From the NCBI GenBank assembly GCA_002077045.2, contig KZ111152.1:230113-294112 (forward strand): 64,000 nt of DNA. Reading direction: 5' to 3'. The position numbers and the translations under genes are program-made. The stretch comes from Rachicladosporium sp. CCFEE 5018. Taxonomy: Eukaryota; Ascomycota; Dothideomycetes; Cladosporiales; Cladosporiaceae. Below the pieces are notes generated by a model. That model made no database searches and was not told where the DNA came from. It was given only the letters and a program-made list of their open reading frames with translations. Position 1 is the stretch's first letter. The number at the start of each line of letters is the position of its first letter. Positions 1 to 9,812 of the stretch are shown one piece after another.

Positions 1-570
1 GCAGGCACAGCAGACGAATACGAACGGCTCCAGCGGAAGAAAGACTTACGACAAGGCATTCTAGCACGAGATCGAGGGAAGGACTTCCGTGGTGAAGGCG
101 CGGACATCACGATCCAGGGCAATGATAGGACTGGTCGGCCAAAGCCACTGAAGCCTTGGCAGCAGGCGTTGCGGAGGGGAGAGTATAGCCGCGCACTCGA
201 TCTGGTCCTGGCGGATGAGAAATCTGGACCCGAAAACACGCTCAAATTGATCACTGCTCTGCGAAGTCGAGGTGCGCTTCGGGCAGCACTGCGAGATCGA
301 AGTGATGAGAACTTAATACCTGTGCTGAAGTGGGTGCTGAACAACATTAACGCACCACGAACACTGCACTTGACTGGCGATGTGACGGGAGCGATACTGG
401 ATTTGTATGCTAGCAGAATGGGCGTGTGGCTCGAGCAAGGAGAGGGCGAAGTGGGGTGGACGTGTTTGAAGCTCGTTGAGAGGATTGGGAAGAGAGTCAG
501 ACGGACCGCTGAGCTGGCGCAGCAGGCGGAGGGGTGTATTGGGGTTATGGATTTGCTAGCTATGGGCTGA
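1..570 (+). CDS. UTP15: UTP15 C-terminal fragment (hap A, 5' end outside window)
   Basis: The frame is open from base 1 to the TGA at 568-570, so only the last 189 codons are present. The C-terminal half matches the UTP15_C helical domain of the U3 snoRNP/t-UTP subunit: an RRGEYSRALD start, the LIPVLKWVLNNI helix and a final GVMDLLAMG. UTP15 is a nucleolar WD40 protein needed for rDNA transcription and pre-18S rRNA processing; the WD40 propeller would lie upstream. Bases 1-192 are identical to 15750-15941, where contig 2 begins, so the truncation is a contig edge and not a broken gene. Family assignment is from recognised C-terminal pattern only. Confidence 0.75.
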   Translation, partial: AGTADEYERLQRKKDLRQGILARDRGKDFRGEGADITIQGNDRTGRPKPLKPWQQALRRGEYSRALDLVLADEKSGPENTLKLITALRSRGALRAALRDRSDENLIPVLKWVLNNINAPRTLHLTGDVTGAILDLYASRMGVWLEQGEGEVGWTCLKLVERIGKRVRRTAELAQQAEGCIGVMDLLAMG

Positions 571-947
571 GCCAAAGCAATGACTTGATGTCAACGCGAA
601 GCGAGAAAACCTCTCGACAGAGGCTGAGCTTGCCACGAGCGACGCTACTGCTATTCCATGCAACTCAGCATGATAGCTCCGCCGCAGAGCGCAAGCCACT
701 TGAGTAGCAGCGCCATCCGGGAACTGGTATGATGAGCAATGCAACGCTCCTTAACTCAGAGCCGCCGGCGATCGGGTGAAGCTACGGCACTCAGGTCAGT
801 GACTTCTCAGTGTGAACGCGCTGGATGAATAAGTGATGTATACGCACAAGCCATACTGCCACTTTTTGTGACATCCACACCCTATGTCTGTGGGAATACA
901 GTCGTGCAGCCTGTACTGCGCTACGAGACCGGCGCAAAGTCGCCTAC
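571..947. other. Intergenic, convergent UTP15 / F-box-like
   Basis: No gene is visible between two converging stops. Sequence similarity with hap B (from 16320) stops at the UTP15 stop codon itself. Confidence 0.5.
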
Positions 948-2048
948 TCATGGGTCTGGCATGTTGTCGTAGCACACGCGGCAGTCGAGCCTCCTGTTGA
1001 CTACTTCATCCTTGTCAACTTCTGCTCCAGCGTCTTCAACAATCTGAGTACCGTCGTCGCACCACCACTCCCGGTTCGGGTACTCTCTAAGCATGGCCTT
1101 ACTAGGAGGTCCATACTGCTCTCCATAGAACTTGACCTCCTTAGTGTCGAGCAGCGTCCGGATTGCGTGTCTTTCAGTGACGTCCAATGTACCCAAGATT
1201 TTGATCTGCTGCACAGGGTGGGCGGCTAGCATATCTGCGGTAGTGTAGCCGGCAACATGCACCCGGAAGATATCGGCTGCAAGGCGGTGGAATCTGTCCG
1301 GGCAATAGGCGTTCTGGACGTTAATCTCGAGATCCTCCAGATTCACGAGATTTTCGGTTATGTCGAAGAGCATACTGCGCCAGTGATGGTGTGTCGCACT
1401 AACCGCCGCTTTGTGGCCCTCACGGTACATGACAGTATTGAGACGCCTCCTCACCGTCGATCGCTCGGCTTCAGGCAGACTCCTCACGCTATGAGCAGCA
1501 TAGAGTCGCTTACGCTTTGCCTTCCAGTAGTCAGAGAGAGCACGATAGTCCAGCGCGATACTGATGCGTCGCACATGCTGCAGCAGATCCTGATTGTCAC
1601 CGCACGGCATCCATTTGAGCGGAGAGTACTGATTTGGTGTGGGTAGAATGATGAATGTGTTGCGAGAGAAGTAAATTTTCGCAGCCTGATCTCTCATGCC
1701 TTTGCTGACGCAGAAGAGTTGAGTCTCTGCTTGGGGTGTCTGCGCATGTTGAAGCGACAGGCCGTAATAGTCATCATCGGGCGATCGCATTTCTTCTAAC
1801 TTGATCGCGTCGGGTGGACGTATGATCACATCTCCGACCACGACGCAGTACTCCAGGATCTCGTCACGCAACTCGGTGGGCAAGTCGAAGAAATCAAAGG
1901 CCTCGTGGCGGCGGACCTTCCTAGGGACGTATGGCTGAGAGAGAGCATTGATCGATTTCAATACCTTCTTCAATTGCTTATTTTCCAGTTGGAGCTTCTT
2001 CATCATCCGCTCCAGGTCGGTATGCGACGTGTACCTGTGTGTTGACAT
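948..2048 (-). CDS. F-box-like hypothetical protein (hap A)
   Basis: A single-exon frame of 366 aa from ATG 2048; the frame is open 14 codons further up but only reaches a GTG. Near the N-terminus is a basic helical stretch (LERMMKKLQLENKQLKK, likely short coiled coil), followed by FFDLPTELRDEILEY, which matches the F-box pattern LPxELRxxIxxY. The C-terminal two thirds are helix-rich with no catalytic motif. Such proteins form large, fast-evolving families in Dothideomycetes and would serve as SCF substrate adaptors; substrate unknown. The hap B counterpart (16784-17281) keeps only the C-terminal part and shares only about half its residues, far less than the neighbouring gene pairs. Confidence 0.55.
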   Translation of the reverse strand: MSTHRYTSHTDLERMMKKLQLENKQLKKVLKSINALSQPYVPRKVRRHEAFDFFDLPTELRDEILEYCVVVGDVIIRPPDAIKLEEMRSPDDDYYGLSLQHAQTPQAETQLFCVSKGMRDQAAKIYFSRNTFIILPTPNQYSPLKWMPCGDNQDLLQHVRRISIALDYRALSDYWKAKRKRLYAAHSVRSLPEAERSTVRRRLNTVMYREGHKAAVSATHHHWRSMLFDITENLVNLEDLEINVQNAYCPDRFHRLAADIFRVHVAGYTTADMLAAHPVQQIKILGTLDVTERHAIRTLLDTKEVKFYGEQYGPPSKAMLREYPNREWWCDDGTQIVEDAGAEVDKDEVVNRRLDCRVCYDNMPDP

Positions 2049-2767
2049 ATTTGTGGCGCTGCGAGGTGGTTGGCGCAAGCGGTTGGACACTTGCCTGAGA
2101 CTCCCACAGCATGGGCCACAAGTTGCGTATGGTGCCCACTATTTCCAAGCACTAGAGCCGCCGTCGTCCATGTTGAAGTCGCGCAGCGTTATTAAAGGCA
2201 ACTGTGATACTAATCCACGTGCTGTGGTGAATAGAAGCACACAAGTACTGGTCCCAATGGCGGGCTCGCCAAGCAGGGACGTAAATTCCCGGGCCGCTCC
2301 GCCAATACCAAAGCTGCAGGCGCTCAAGCTCCGATAACGATAATGCACCAGACTCCACTACATGCACCTCATTGCGAGCCAAGTTGCCATGACGCTACGA
2401 TAGGTTTGCAGCACGACATACCGCTCTCATGCGTTCTCGATTACTTGTTCGATCGATAGCGGCGCAACGTCCGCACTGATCACGTGCACCTGGAGCTGGT
2501 CTTTGTTCGCGAGGTCGGCTGACGTCCAGCGCCTCTCCACCTCGCGGGTCCCTCGGTGACTTTGAAACATTGGAACGTGGGAGTCATCATCCCTTCAAAA
2601 TTGCTTCGGCGCCAACTTCGATGGTATCTTATACTTCAATCATATCATGCGCGACATCTAGCAGTGACTATGAGCCTCGATAGTAGCGGACAGCGCGAAG
2701 CTTCGAACCTTGGCGTGCCATAGTTGCCTTTCTGATATCGAGGCCTGCTCAAGCTATACTGTCAGCG
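2049..2767. promoter_or_regulatory. Divergent intergenic region F-box-like / Atos
   Basis: About 0.7 kb between two divergent starts, presumably both promoters. I see no recognisable element. Only the last roughly 100 bases before the Atos start have a visible counterpart upstream of the inverted hap B Atos gene. Confidence 0.4.
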
Positions 2768-5122
2768 ATGCCTATCTCCAACACTTGGCTAGAACGCGGT
2801 GGACTACAGCAGCCCGACGGCAGCGAGGCGAAAGATATGACGGAAGAGGGGGCGACAGGGAGCTCGAGACCAGCGAGTCGAGACGGAAAAAGCAACCCGG
2901 GTGCCCCGGGGCATGTCTACAACCCGTACTTCACTGGTAGACCACGGACACCGCAGAGTATCGGCAAACATGTCTCGATCGACAGGCAGGAGATCATCAG
3001 GAAGATCAAGGGCAGAGACAGTGCTTCAAGATCGATCTCGCCTGAGCTGGAGCGGCCGGCCGGGCTCGCGAGACGTCTTACAAGATCGCCATCGCGAAGT
3101 TTGGCAGATCAACGACCACAATCACCGTTGGGTGATCAGCATCTGTATGCTGCTGGGCTAGAGATCGAGCGGCCAAGATCTGCGTTGCATGCAGGGGACT
3201 TCAGGCAGCGAGAGACGAGCACACATGCGGTTACACATGCAGAGGAGGCCGCAGCAGTTGATACTGCACCATCTCTATCTACATCTCCGGTGGCTCCCTG
3301 GCATCCAAGCTTTCCTGCTGCTGCATTCCGTCAGGCATGGACGGAGAGGCGGAAGTCACCTCCTCCGCAAGATGACATGATGGGGATCAGGCCAGCTGCC
3401 AGGCACCGAGCGGTATCAAATGCGTCGCTTCTTCACGGATTTACATATCAAGCACCGACGAGTCCACTCGCACGGCAATCCCGACCCTACACCCCAGAGC
3501 CAGGGCAGAGAGACAGATCTCGAAGCCCAGACAAGTTAAGACGGCACACCTTCTCGCCGCAAACATTGCGCAACCTTTCGACTTTAGACTACCCAGCTTC
3601 GGCTCGTAGACAACCAGGTGCTGCAGTGCCTGCGTTGCGTAAAGAAGCTACATTCCCCTACCAAGCTCATCAGCCGCGCCGCTCACTCCACTCTTTCAAC
3701 AGCCTGCCTCTCACGCCCGCTCCAGGCACCCGGAGGCCTTCGATCTCAGAGTCGCCTCTGCATCATGCACCAATGGTTGGGTCATATGAAGAGTCCATAC
3801 TTCGAGGACGAATGTCGACTACACCGTCGAAGCCACTAAACTTCGTAGCGCAGATCGGCGTGCTTGGCAAAGGGCAGTGCTCTTCAAAGCTGAAGTGTCC
3901 GCCTCACGCTATTATTCCATTTCCAGCCGTGTTTTACAGCTACGGTAACAAAGTCAGCGACTCACTTGATCAACCAAGTCCGTACGTTGGTCTCGTTGAC
4001 CTCGAGAACAGTCTACCTAGCGCCGAGCCGTCACCCGACAAGCGTCGACACCGGCTCGAAGAGCGCTTGCAAGCAGTCGCTAGTCGTGCAGGCAGTCGAG
4101 CAGGTTCATCGAGCCGCGAGGACGGTTCTCCAGCAGAGATACGTACCAAGCGAAGACGTCAACGGAAGCACAGGAGTCGGTCTAGCTCACCCAAAGCACC
4201 ACCTGGAGGCAGCTACCGAATACCGCAACAGGGACAGCTGCAGATCGTGCTGAAGAACCCGAACAAGACTGCAGTGAAGCTATTTCTGATCCCGTACGAT
4301 CTCTCGGACATGCAACCGGGACAGAAGACTTTCATTCGTCAACGCAGCTACTCGGCTGGCCCGATCATTGACATGCCCTTGACTTCACGTAAGAACTTGG
4401 GCACTGATCGGCCAGAAGCATCGCTCTCAGCTTCTGACGATCCCAACGACAAGCCAACGTTGCGCTATCTCATCCACCTGCATATATGCTGTCCTTCAAA
4501 AGGTCGCTTCTTCCTCTACAAGAGTGTACGAGTCGTCTTCGCCAACCGCGTACCTGATGGCAAGGAGAAGCTGCGGAATGAGATCCAGATGCCCGAGCCA
4601 AGGTACAGCACGTACAAGCCAGGTCGCGATTCGACGGCCGGACAGTCCTCCAGCACATTACCGTTAGCTCATCGACGCCGAAGCAGTGCGATGGACCCGC
4701 CTATCGATACTACAGACACGCCATGGCCTCGATCTAGAGCTACTGCACAGTCGATGCCCACCTCTGACTACCATGGTCCTGCTCACAGCATGCCGGTGAA
4801 AGCTTTCCACTTCCCCGCCGCGTTGCCTACCCTCGAGTCTCGACCGAACAGCCGACAGACATTCACCAGCGAGGTCATGGACTTTGATTCTCAGCAATCG
4901 GACGCAACACGAGGAACGCTGTCACCGGTGTCGCCGTTAGGCACGCTGTCTCCCACAATGTCGAGAGAGCAGATGGACGGACTGGAAGGCATGGAAGACC
5001 CATTCGTCTTTGGCAGAGACCATAGTCGAGAACGTAGAACGGGTGAGGGTAGGAGCGAGAGTCTGCTGAGTAGGAAGCTGAGGGGATTAGCTGTTGGCGA
5101 GGCAGATCGAGCGTTGGATTAG
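2768..5122 (+). CDS. Atos/FAM214-family protein (hap A)
   Basis: A single exon of 784 aa. The N-terminal ~330 residues are Ser/Pro/Arg-rich and disordered. From about residue 338 comes SYEESILRGRMSTTP followed by FVAQIGVLGKGQCSSKLKCP, the Atos conserved domain (DUF4210), in which a short ESxLxGRM motif is diagnostic. From about residue 481 to 607 comes the second conserved block (GSYRIPQQGQLQIVLKNP ... HLHICCPSKGRFFLYKSVRV), the 'chromosome segregation during meiosis' domain. Members act as nuclear regulators in animals; fission yeast relatives are tied to meiotic segregation. The C-terminus is again disordered. In hap B the gene lies in the opposite orientation. The start is the first ATG of the frame with a good match in hap B. 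Confidence 0.75.
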   Translation: MPISNTWLERGGLQQPDGSEAKDMTEEGATGSSRPASRDGKSNPGAPGHVYNPYFTGRPRTPQSIGKHVSIDRQEIIRKIKGRDSASRSISPELERPAGLARRLTRSPSRSLADQRPQSPLGDQHLYAAGLEIERPRSALHAGDFRQRETSTHAVTHAEEAAAVDTAPSLSTSPVAPWHPSFPAAAFRQAWTERRKSPPPQDDMMGIRPAARHRAVSNASLLHGFTYQAPTSPLARQSRPYTPEPGQRDRSRSPDKLRRHTFSPQTLRNLSTLDYPASARRQPGAAVPALRKEATFPYQAHQPRRSLHSFNSLPLTPAPGTRRPSISESPLHHAPMVGSYEESILRGRMSTTPSKPLNFVAQIGVLGKGQCSSKLKCPPHAIIPFPAVFYSYGNKVSDSLDQPSPYVGLVDLENSLPSAEPSPDKRRHRLEERLQAVASRAGSRAGSSSREDGSPAEIRTKRRRQRKHRSRSSSPKAPPGGSYRIPQQGQLQIVLKNPNKTAVKLFLIPYDLSDMQPGQKTFIRQRSYSAGPIIDMPLTSRKNLGTDRPEASLSASDDPNDKPTLRYLIHLHICCPSKGRFFLYKSVRVVFANRVPDGKEKLRNEIQMPEPRYSTYKPGRDSTAGQSSSTLPLAHRRRSSAMDPPIDTTDTPWPRSRATAQSMPTSDYHGPAHSMPVKAFHFPAALPTLESRPNSRQTFTSEVMDFDSQQSDATRGTLSPVSPLGTLSPTMSREQMDGLEGMEDPFVFGRDHSRERRTGEGRSESLLSRKLRGLAVGEADRALD

Positions 5123-5793
5123 CCGTATGTGCTTCATATATGCGTGCCAGTATATCCTCCCAATGCACGTCAATCTAGCTCGATATGCTGCTACTCCTTA
5201 CGTGAAGCCACCGAAGTAGCACCGGTTCGTGAAACTGAGACGTGAGCATGGTCCCACATGCTCAGTCTTCCCCCACGAACGCCACAATATCCCCGCTCCA
5301 TAGTACCGTGCATTAGAGCTAGACCTGATCGACATCTTCCAGTACTCCACTGCGTCGGAAGGCCAAGGTCTTATGCATCAGCATCTACCCTCTTCCTTCC
5401 TCTCCTCTCTTCAAGCTGGCAGTCCGTCACCACCGCTCGCACTCCCTCCCGTCCCAGTCGCGGCCACCTTCACCCACTAGACCCACCGGCCAAGCCGAGG
5501 AGCTACCTTTCTTGCGGGAGCTGCACAAAAGTCAGCGAAGGCTTCCCTTCACTTTCGACCTCCCCTCCCCGACCACAGCCCTCCTAGGGTTCCTCCTACT
5601 CATTGTATTGGCTGTACAATTCCTCCTCCCCCAGCTCCCACTCCCCTACCGAGAGCTCTTCCTCCGCAGCTACCCGAAGCCAGCTCCACTCAGCTGCCCT
5701 CCAGCACCGACCTACAACCCTTTCATCCAGGACCTGTACTGTCGCGTACCAGTCTACAAGCCAAGCAGCATCTACAACAAATCTCCCCGCAGC
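5123..5793. other. Glucokinase upstream region with conserved open leader
   Basis: From roughly 5410 this stretch is open in frame with glucokinase and similar to hap B. It would encode a hydrophobic run (LLGFLLLIVLAVQFLLPQL) if translated, but there is no in-frame ATG before 5794; the first possible codons are TTG/CTG. It may be 5' UTR, or part of an exon joined to an unseen upstream start. Bases 5123 to about 5400 show no similarity to hap B and flank an inversion breakpoint. Confidence 0.4.
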
Positions 5794-7463
5794 ATGGCTC
5801 TCGCAGCGGCAGCTCAGCGCGTAGCGCTCGAATTCGAGTACTCGGCTCAAGATGTCAACCGAGGCGTGTACGAGTTCATTCGGGAGATGGATGAAGGTCT
5901 CTCTAAGAATGGAGCCACAATGAGCCAGATCCCGACGTACGTCACTGCTGTGCCGAATGGTACGGAGAAGGGACTGTACATGGCTGTGGATCTGGGCGGG
6001 ACGAACTTCAGAGTCTGCTCGATTCAGTTGCATGGGAACAGCACGTTTAGCTTGACGCAGAGCAAGGTTGCGATACCGAAGGAGCTGATGGTTGCGAAGA
6101 CTAGTAGGGAGCTGTTTGCTTTCTTGGCGAAGCAGATTCAGAAATTCTTGCAGCAGCATCATGGGGAGCATTATAATGCGCATGTGGAGCGGAGGGCTTC
6201 TGTGTTTGGGCCGCCGCATGATGAGCAGATCTTCAGTCTGGGCTTCACGTTTAGCTTCCCGGTGCAACAGTCGGGCATTAACAAAGGGACGCTGATCAGG
6301 TGGACGAAGGGATTCGATATTCACGATACGATTGGGAAGGATGTCTGCGCCTTGCTGCAGACTGAGATCGATAGATTGGGCCTACCTGTTCGCGTCGCAG
6401 CGCTTGTGAATGACACAGTTGGCACGCTGATGGCTCGCTCGTATACCAGCCCCGGCAAGACCGGCACTCTCCTTGGCGCTATCTTCGGCACAGGCACGAA
6501 TGGAGCTTACGTTGAGAAGCTCGACAAGGTGACCAAGCTCGGCAAAGGCGCCGATGTCGACAACAGCACAGGCGAAATGATCATCAACAGCGAATGGGGC
6601 AGCTTTGACAACCACCTCTCCGTGCTCCCAGACACACCATACGACCACAGCTTAGATGCAGAATCCAACAACCCCGGCATCCAGATGTTCGAGAAGCGCA
6701 TCTCTGGCATGTTCCTAGGCGAGATTCTGCGCCGAGCGCTGATGAGCCTGGTGGATGATAAGAGCGTGCCGCTGTTCAGCGACGAGCATAGTAACCAGAA
6801 TGATGTGCACAGCACTACCAACATAGACAGTGACTCGCCGCTGAGGAAGCAGTGGGGACTCGACACCAGCTTCCTCTCGATCACTAGCGGAGACAGCAGC
6901 GCGGGACTCAAAGTCACGCGGCAAACTCTCGACAATGACTATGGCATCTCCGCCGCCAGCGCTGAGGACGCTGAAGCCGTGCGACTCATCGCTGCGGCGA
7001 TCGGCAAACGCGCTGCTCGTCTCTCCGCTGTAGCCATCGCTGCTGTAGTGATCAGCACTGGCAAGCTCGGGGACCCGCAAGACATTGCTACGACTTCCAA
7101 CACAGAAGTGAACGAGGACGATGTGGTTGATGTCGGTGTGGACGGCAGCTTGGTGGAGTTCTACCCCAACTTCGAAGAGTTCATTCGAGAAGCGCTGAGG
7201 GAGATCCCGGAAATTGGGCCACAGGGCGAGAAGAGAATCCGAATCGGCATTGCGAAGGATGGGAGTGGAGTCGGAGCTGCGTTGATTGCGCTCGTGGCTG
7301 ATAAGGCGATGAAGGGTAAGTGATGTGCGTCCCTATGCCCAATCTCTCTGGATGTGTGTACTGATGCGTGACAGGTGACGTGACGAGACCAGCTGGCGGC
7401 GTTGAGGGGTTCTTAGGCAGTCTGTGGTCCGCGCTGAACCGGAATCTGAGGGTTATGGTGTAG
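5794..7463 (+). CDS. Glucokinase/hexokinase (hap A)
   Basis: Two exons, 5794-7315 and 7375-7463, with a 59-nt intron (GTAAGT...ACAG) near the 3' end; 536 aa. Reading through the intron would stop at 7323 and lose 28 conserved residues. The product phosphorylates glucose to glucose 6-phosphate in the cytosol. DLGGTNFRV at about residue 66 is the phosphate-1 loop, LVNDTVGTLMA holds the catalytic Asp, and GTGTNGAY and INSEWGSF are further hexokinase signatures. The N-terminal pattern (DVNRGVYEFIREMDEGLSKN) fits the fungal glucokinase branch better than the HXK1/2 branch. The start is the ATG aligned with usual glucokinase N-termini; an upstream in-frame extension is discussed separately. Inverted in hap B. 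Confidence 0.85.
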
Positions 7464-7752
7464 TGATGTGGATTGAAATGTCGGAAAAGTAAGGTGATGA
7501 TGTGGATGAGAGTCAAGGGTGGCAATTGTACATAGCCAGCGCCATGCAAGATTTTAAAACTCTCAGCTGATCGTCCTGGTGGGCTGGAATTCGCGGTGAT
7601 TGCCTGGGGCCCTCGGGTCGATCGCGCCCGATGGCATTGCCATGGTCACCGACCCCTACTGAGCGTGGACTTCTGAGCGTCGAGGCATTTTTCGCGCTAC
7701 TAGAGTCGGCCTTCTCTCAATATCAACATTGAGTAGTCTGAGGCGACTGACC

Positions 7753-8532
7753 TCACCCCTCCCTCCCAGCCAAGTCCATCACCCCCACCTCCCTCCTCAC
7801 AACCACCGCCCCATCCGGCTTCAGCTTCCGATAGTACCCCTTCTCCCTACCCATCTCCCTGAATCCACGTTTCCGATACCACTCCAGTCCCTCTGCATTT
7901 GCCTCCCAAACATGAGCACCTACACTCCCGATGCCATAGTCCTTCACGGCCCGCAGGAGGAGTGTATCGAGTAAGTGCGCGGCGATCCCATGGCCGCGAT
8001 AAGGCGACAGGACGACGAGGGTGGAGAGGTAGAGCATAGGCTTTGCAAGAGTACCAGGAAGCGGGAGAGAAGAGCCTAGGGGGTGGGCGAAGAGACGACA
8101 GCGGATCGCTCCAACGAAACGTCCTTTCTCAAGAGGAGAGTTTGGAATTCGACCTTGCTTTGGTGGAGTGTCATGCCAGAATGCCAGCAGCGTGATGCTG
8201 CGTGTCAGGTCATCCGAGATGGTCTCCTTGTAGAAGCTCTCCGGGTACGGAATTGGGAGTAGGAGACCGTTCATCTGCTTGAACGCTGGCAGATCGGCTT
8301 TCGTTGGCGCTCGAAGCGTCACATTTGGCGGACATGATCTTGCAGGTGTCTTCAGGGAAGGAAGTACGACGATGTCTTCATCGGTCTGATTCTCTGGTCT
8401 CTTTGCGATCTCACGACTCGACGATGGTGGCGTTGGCAAGGCTTCATGCCGCTGCGGTCTTACGAGAGCAGGCGGAGGCACACTGACAGCACTTGGCTTG
8501 CTCAGCCATGTCATCAGCGATGCCTGCGGCAT
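7753..8532 (-). CDS. GNAT-family N-acetyltransferase (hap A)
   Basis: 259 aa from ATG 8532. After a Pro/Ser-rich N-terminus of about 75 residues, a GNAT fold begins at NVTLRAPTKADLPAFK. The acetyl-CoA loop is seen in LVVLSPYRGHGIAAHLL (R-G-x-G-x-A form), followed by AHVWEANAEGLEWYRKRGF, the beta5/alpha4 signature. The pattern resembles NAA50/San-type protein N-terminal acetyltransferases, which act on ribosome-associated nascent chains; an unrelated small-molecule acetyltransferase cannot be excluded. It is tail-to-tail with glucokinase in both haplotypes, so the pair moved together during an inversion. Protein identity with the hap B copy is visibly lower in the N-terminal half. Confidence 0.7.
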   Translation of the reverse strand: MPQASLMTWLSKPSAVSVPPPALVRPQRHEALPTPPSSSREIAKRPENQTDEDIVVLPSLKTPARSCPPNVTLRAPTKADLPAFKQMNGLLLPIPYPESFYKETISDDLTRSITLLAFWHDTPPKQGRIPNSPLEKGRFVGAIRCRLFAHPLGSSLPLPGTLAKPMLYLSTLVVLSPYRGHGIAAHLLDTLLLRAVKDYGIGSVGAHVWEANAEGLEWYRKRGFREMGREKGYYRKLKPDGAVVVRREVGVMDLAGREG

Positions 8533-8740
8533 GCTGGACACTCAACAGCTCGCGTCAGCATGGCATGATTAAACCACTTGCAGTGATATTGACGATAGGA
8601 CGCGTCCAAAGTACGTGATTGAGGTGACAGCGGCTTCTCTTCGGAAGTCCCTTCCGAGGTCACCCATGGGAATCGCAGCTTTGCGACCTCCAACGTCGCG
8701 TGCTGTGGGAAAGTCGCATTGAGGCTATACAGAGATCGCA

Positions 8741-9457
8741 ATGGGTAGCGGAAGCTCGAAGCCGGAAGAGCATACCTTCAATGCGTGAGTGCAGTCAATC
8801 AATCGACCGGTTGCTCAGCCGAGCCAACACTGACTACTCCCCCAGCGACAGCCCAGTCCGATTCAGCCAAAGCGTGATCGATTCGCTACAGAAGACCCCA
8901 GAGGTATGACAACTCCTCTACAGAAATGCTCAGGCCGTGTACTAAACCTCCCCAAGTCCGATCGCACCCGCGCCCAAAACATCGAGCTCAAGATCCAATC
9001 CCGTGTGAACGAGGAACTAACCCGCATCCGCGACGCCGGCGCAAAGAAACTCTCCGACTACGCCTCCTCCCTCACAACCAACCCTCCCGCTCCCGGCAGC
9101 GCAGCCCCAACAAACCCTACCGCATCCCACGACCCCAACTCCCTAGCCGCCCACCTCTCCTCGCCCTTCTACCAAGATCACAGCGCCGGCAAGCCCGCAG
9201 CCCTGGAGCCGGAGAAGATCGACTCCGGTCGAAGTCACGACAGCGTGCAAGGCCAGATCATGGATTTGCGGAAAAAGCTAGAGGCACGGAAGAAAGTCGA
9301 GAAGAGCGCGCCGGAAGTTGACCGTGCGAGGGAGAAGCTGGTACAGTGTTTGAGGGTCAATGATCGGCGGCCGCTGGACTGCTGGGAGGAGGTTGAGGAG
9401 TTCAAGGCGCAGGTTGGAAGGCTGGAGAAGAAGTTTGTGGCTGGGGTCGGTCGGTAG
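8741..9457 (+). CDS. MIC19: MICOS subunit Mic19 (hap A)
   Basis: Three exons: 8741-8784, 8846-8903 and 8957-9457; about 201 aa. MGSGSSKP at the start is an N-myristoylation-type sequence, as in Mic19/CHCHD3. The middle (TRAQNIELKIQSRVNEELTR) is a helical DUF1690 segment, and QCLRVNDRRPLDCWEEVEEF near the C-terminus is a reduced CHCH-like region with two cysteines. Mic19 sits at crista junctions of the inner mitochondrial membrane and bridges Mic60 to the rest of MICOS. The first intron is canonical (GTGAGT...CCCAG). The second ends in CAAG, an AAG acceptor also used in hap B, where an in-frame stop rules out the alternative upstream CAG. Confidence 0.85.
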
Positions 9458-9812
9458 GACGTTCATGGAGCCCTGACAGAGGCCCGCACGGCAATCCGAA
9501 AGCGGCACAACTTATGTACAGTAGCAGATGTGTAAAGTACTGCAAAGTCCGGCTAAACGCTCCATGCTAACCAGTGAGCTCTTGATATGAAGCAGCGAGA
9601 CACAATGAGTTATCGAATGTTGCACCTCATCCGTCTTGTTGACACGCAAACTATACAGATCTAGGCTATATACACATACCATTATTACGCGCCCTATGTA
9701 CTGCCACAACGCCGAGAACCGCATGCCGCTGCGGAAATGACTGTCATGGTACAAAATGCTTCGTAAGCTTCGCCACAGTACTGCGGCCAGCGCAGGTGGC
9801 CACCCACTTGAC
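9458..9812. other. Intergenic, convergent MIC19 / unknown gene
   Basis: No gene. It is nearly identical to 23927-24281 in hap B apart from scattered substitutions. It probably holds both 3' UTRs. Confidence 0.4.

Noticed and set aside
5596..6324. 242-codon minus-strand frame opposite glucokinase
   Set aside because: It lies wholly antisense to a well supported coding exon with strong codon constraint. A shadow frame.
8906..8956. Alternative MIC19 exon using the CTACAG acceptor in hap A
   Set aside because: It would stay open in hap A, but the matching choice in hap B meets an in-frame TAA. The AAG acceptor works in both.
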